Positions 4,881 through 6,648 of a stretch of DNA of 6,648 nucleotides are shown piece after piece. The DNA comes from an uncultured Clostridia bacterium (GTDB taxonomy: Bacteria; Bacillota; Clostridia; TANB77; CAG-508). Position 1 is the first letter of the stretch, and every line of letters begins with the position of its first letter. The stretch covers positions 1 to 6,648 of the forward strand of contig CANRLA010000076.1 of assembly GCA_947631315.1 (NCBI GenBank), in the 5' to 3' direction. The notes beneath the pieces were generated by a model. The model was not told where the DNA came from. It saw only the letters and a list, made by a program, of their open reading frames with translations, and ran no database searches. Position numbers and translations under genes: made by a program.

Positions 4881-6648
4881 GCATGCAGAAACAATCATTA
4901 AAATTAAAAATAATGGACTTGATGCACAGTTAATAAAGTTATTTCCATTAAATGAGATTATAAATTGTTGTAAAAGAATAGAAGATATAAATATATTAAA
5001 AGATGATTATAAAGAAAATGAAATATTTCAGAAAGAGTTAGTTAGAGATGAAAACTTTATATTATATCTTAATGAAGTATATAAAAAAGAACTTGATATA
5101 GATGGATTTGAAAAATTAATAGAAGATATACAAAAACATAATGACATGATTTCTAATTATCCAATAAAAAATGTATTGGATATATTAAATAATTCTCAAC
5201 TGTCTTGTCAAGCATACTATAGTTATTTAAAGTATTTTCTTAACTATACAGATAGTAGTGAATTTAAAAGAATAATTACAAATAACTTAAATCATTTTTT
5301 TGAACAATCGGATATAACATTTGAAACACTAACAGAAAAAGAAAGAGAATTACTAAAATCGAATATATTAGATAACTATAATTTAGTGCCAATAAAAAAT
5401 ATAAAGGAAATATATGAAATTTTAGTTAATAATGAAGAATTAAGAAAATTTATATTATTTTTAAATGATAAGAAACTGTACTTACCATTAAATTTAGATT
5501 TATATGAAATGATTGCTAAGAATGCAAAAGAAATTAGGATTTTAATAGAAAAAATAGTAAATAAAGTAAATGATGAAATTGTATATAAATTACTTTTAAA
5601 ATGGTTAGAGAATGATTGCAAATTATATGATTTAAAAGTTTTAGAAAGTAAAATAGGAGATATAGATATAGAAAAAATTAAAGATATTGCTAGTAACAAA
5701 AGTAAGTATATAAATTTTATCTATGGAAATAAATTAAAACAATTTCCTTTGGAATTAATGCAAGATGGGATGGAAGAATTAATTATTTATGCAATTAGCA
5801 ATAATAAAAATGGATTTTTAAGGCTAATAGAAAATAATATAAATGATTTTTTATCTATTCCAAGCAATTCGATTTTATATGATAAAAATTTTTATATTAA
5901 TTATATAAATCTTAATAGTTTAACAAATAAACATTTAAATGAGCTAAAAACAATGATAATAGACAGAGATTGTAATATTGATATTTTGGATAATCAAGTA
6001 TATACCTTTGAAGAAATAAAGACATTATATAAAGTTAACAAAAATTACATATATTTATATAATAATTTGTTAGATTTAAAAATAGATGAGAGACTTTTAA
6101 GAATAAGACAATTTATAAAAAAAGACTTATTAAAAGAAAGTATTGAAGATTGGCAAATTGAAAATTTAACAAAGCTAATAAAAATAAAGCCTTTATATAT
6201 GTGGTTAGAACAAGACTTTAATAAAATAAAAGATATTAAAATCGAAGATGTAGTTCAAATCTTAATTAATTATGATTGTATTCAAAAATTTATTCCTGAA
6301 ATTATGAATCAAAATGTGTTATTGTATATATTGAGAAATATAGATAATGTTTCAAACTATGATAATGTAAAGTATATTATAAATAATATTGAAGATATTG
6401 ATGTTTATTGGAAGTACTTAAAAAAAGAAATGAATTTTAGTGAAGAGTTCATACAAAAGTACAAAGAAAATATAAATGAATTTTTATTAAATAATGGTGC
6501 AGAATTAGCTTATAAATACTTTAAAGATCGTAACATAGAACAAAAAGAGTCATTCAAGTTAATTGTTAAGTCAGAATTAATGGGAGAATTTAAAAAGTTA
6601 AAATATCATACAAATGATTTAAATAGAGAGATAGACTATAAACTAAAT
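4861..6648 (+). CDS. Second large helical protein of unknown function, cut by the window end
   Basis: From the ATG at 4861 this frame stays open to the last base, giving 596 codons with no stop; the gene is partial at its 3' end and its true length is unknown. It overlaps the preceding gene by 20 bases in another frame and has AGGAGG at 8 bases. Such a long open frame in DNA this AT-rich, where chance stops are frequent, is strong evidence for coding. I cannot assign a family. The visible part is rich in I, L, N, K, E and D and looks helical throughout, without signal peptide, membrane segment, Walker box, HExxH or cysteine cluster. A recognisable block runs from LYDKNFYINYINLNSL (339-354) through several short helices to the PLYMWLEQDF region (444-453). 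The last residues (about 580-596, LKYHTNDLNREIDYKLN) look less regular and may be a linker into a further domain outside the window. Its pairing with the upstream helical protein suggests a joint task. Confidence 0.88.
   Translation, partial: MNTSLIKHAETIIKIKNNGLDAQLIKLFPLNEIINCCKRIEDINILKDDYKENEIFQKELVRDENFILYLNEVYKKELDIDGFEKLIEDIQKHNDMISNYPIKNVLDILNNSQLSCQAYYSYLKYFLNYTDSSEFKRIITNNLNHFFEQSDITFETLTEKERELLKSNILDNYNLVPIKNIKEIYEILVNNEELRKFILFLNDKKLYLPLNLDLYEMIAKNAKEIRILIEKIVNKVNDEIVYKLLLKWLENDCKLYDLKVLESKIGDIDIEKIKDIASNKSKYINFIYGNKLKQFPLELMQDGMEELIIYAISNNKNGFLRLIENNINDFLSIPSNSILYDKNFYINYINLNSLTNKHLNELKTMIIDRDCNIDILDNQVYTFEEIKTLYKVNKNYIYLYNNLLDLKIDERLLRIRQFIKKDLLKESIEDWQIENLTKLIKIKPLYMWLEQDFNKIKDIKIEDVVQILINYDCIQKFIPEIMNQNVLLYILRNIDNVSNYDNVKYIINNIEDIDVYWKYLKKEMNFSEEFIQKYKENINEFLLNNGAELAYKYFKDRNIEQKESFKLIVKSELMGEFKKLKYHTNDLNREIDYKLN

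Noticed and set aside
5376..5699. Minus-strand open frame of 107 codons
   Set aside because: It lies opposite the long open frame starting at 4861, which has a strong ribosome-binding site. The antisense product is Ser/Phe/Ile-rich and looks like a shadow.
1..6648. CRISPR arrays, tRNA genes, insertion sequences, attachment sites or iteron-type origins
   Set aside because: I saw no regularly spaced repeats, cloverleaf-like segment, terminal inverted repeats with a transposase, or integrase-linked direct repeats. The gaps between genes are all under 80 bases.

Overview
The window is extremely AT-rich, and all of its genes lie on the + strand. Codon choice is dominated by AAA, ATA, TTA, AGA and GAA. 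Tryptophan is coded by TGG, the complete genes end in TAA, and several starts carry clear Shine-Dalgarno sequences (AGGAGG, GAGGTG). This fits a low-GC Firmicute of the Clostridium type. A Fusobacterium-like host cannot be excluded from the sequence alone.

The gene content points to an accessory, probably conjugative or plasmid/ICE-like, element rather than core chromosome. In order it holds: (1) a short N-6 DNA methylase-like protein with an SAM-binding motif but no catalytic DPPY motif (26-673); (2) an ArdC-type antirestriction protein with an N-terminal ssDNA-binding-type domain and a C-terminal HExxH zinc metalloprotease domain (752-1609); (3) a primase-like protein with a four-cysteine zinc ribbon and a degenerate Toprim-like C-terminus (1642-2721); (4) a 703-residue, apparently all-helical protein of unknown function (2769-4880); (5) a second large, apparently helical protein of unknown function. 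The fifth gene starts at 4861 inside the end of gene 4 and stays open for 596 codons to the last base of the window.

Two hairpins punctuate the row. One lies between genes 1 and 2 (694-730). The other, with six Ts, overlaps the stop codon of gene 3 (2721-2751). Genes 2 and 3 are separated by 32 bases and have no hairpin between them. Genes 4 and 5 overlap by 20 bases and are probably translationally coupled. I see no convincing promoter in the window, so transcription probably enters from upstream and passes the hairpins in part, or starts inside genes.

My working picture is a DNA-establishment or DNA-processing module of a mobile element: antirestriction, a methylase-like protein and a primase-like protein, followed by a coupled pair of large helical proteins of unknown role. 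The pair is the least explained part of the window. No tRNA, rRNA, CRISPR array, insertion sequence, attachment site or origin could be supported. No gene-free stretch exceeds 80 bases.
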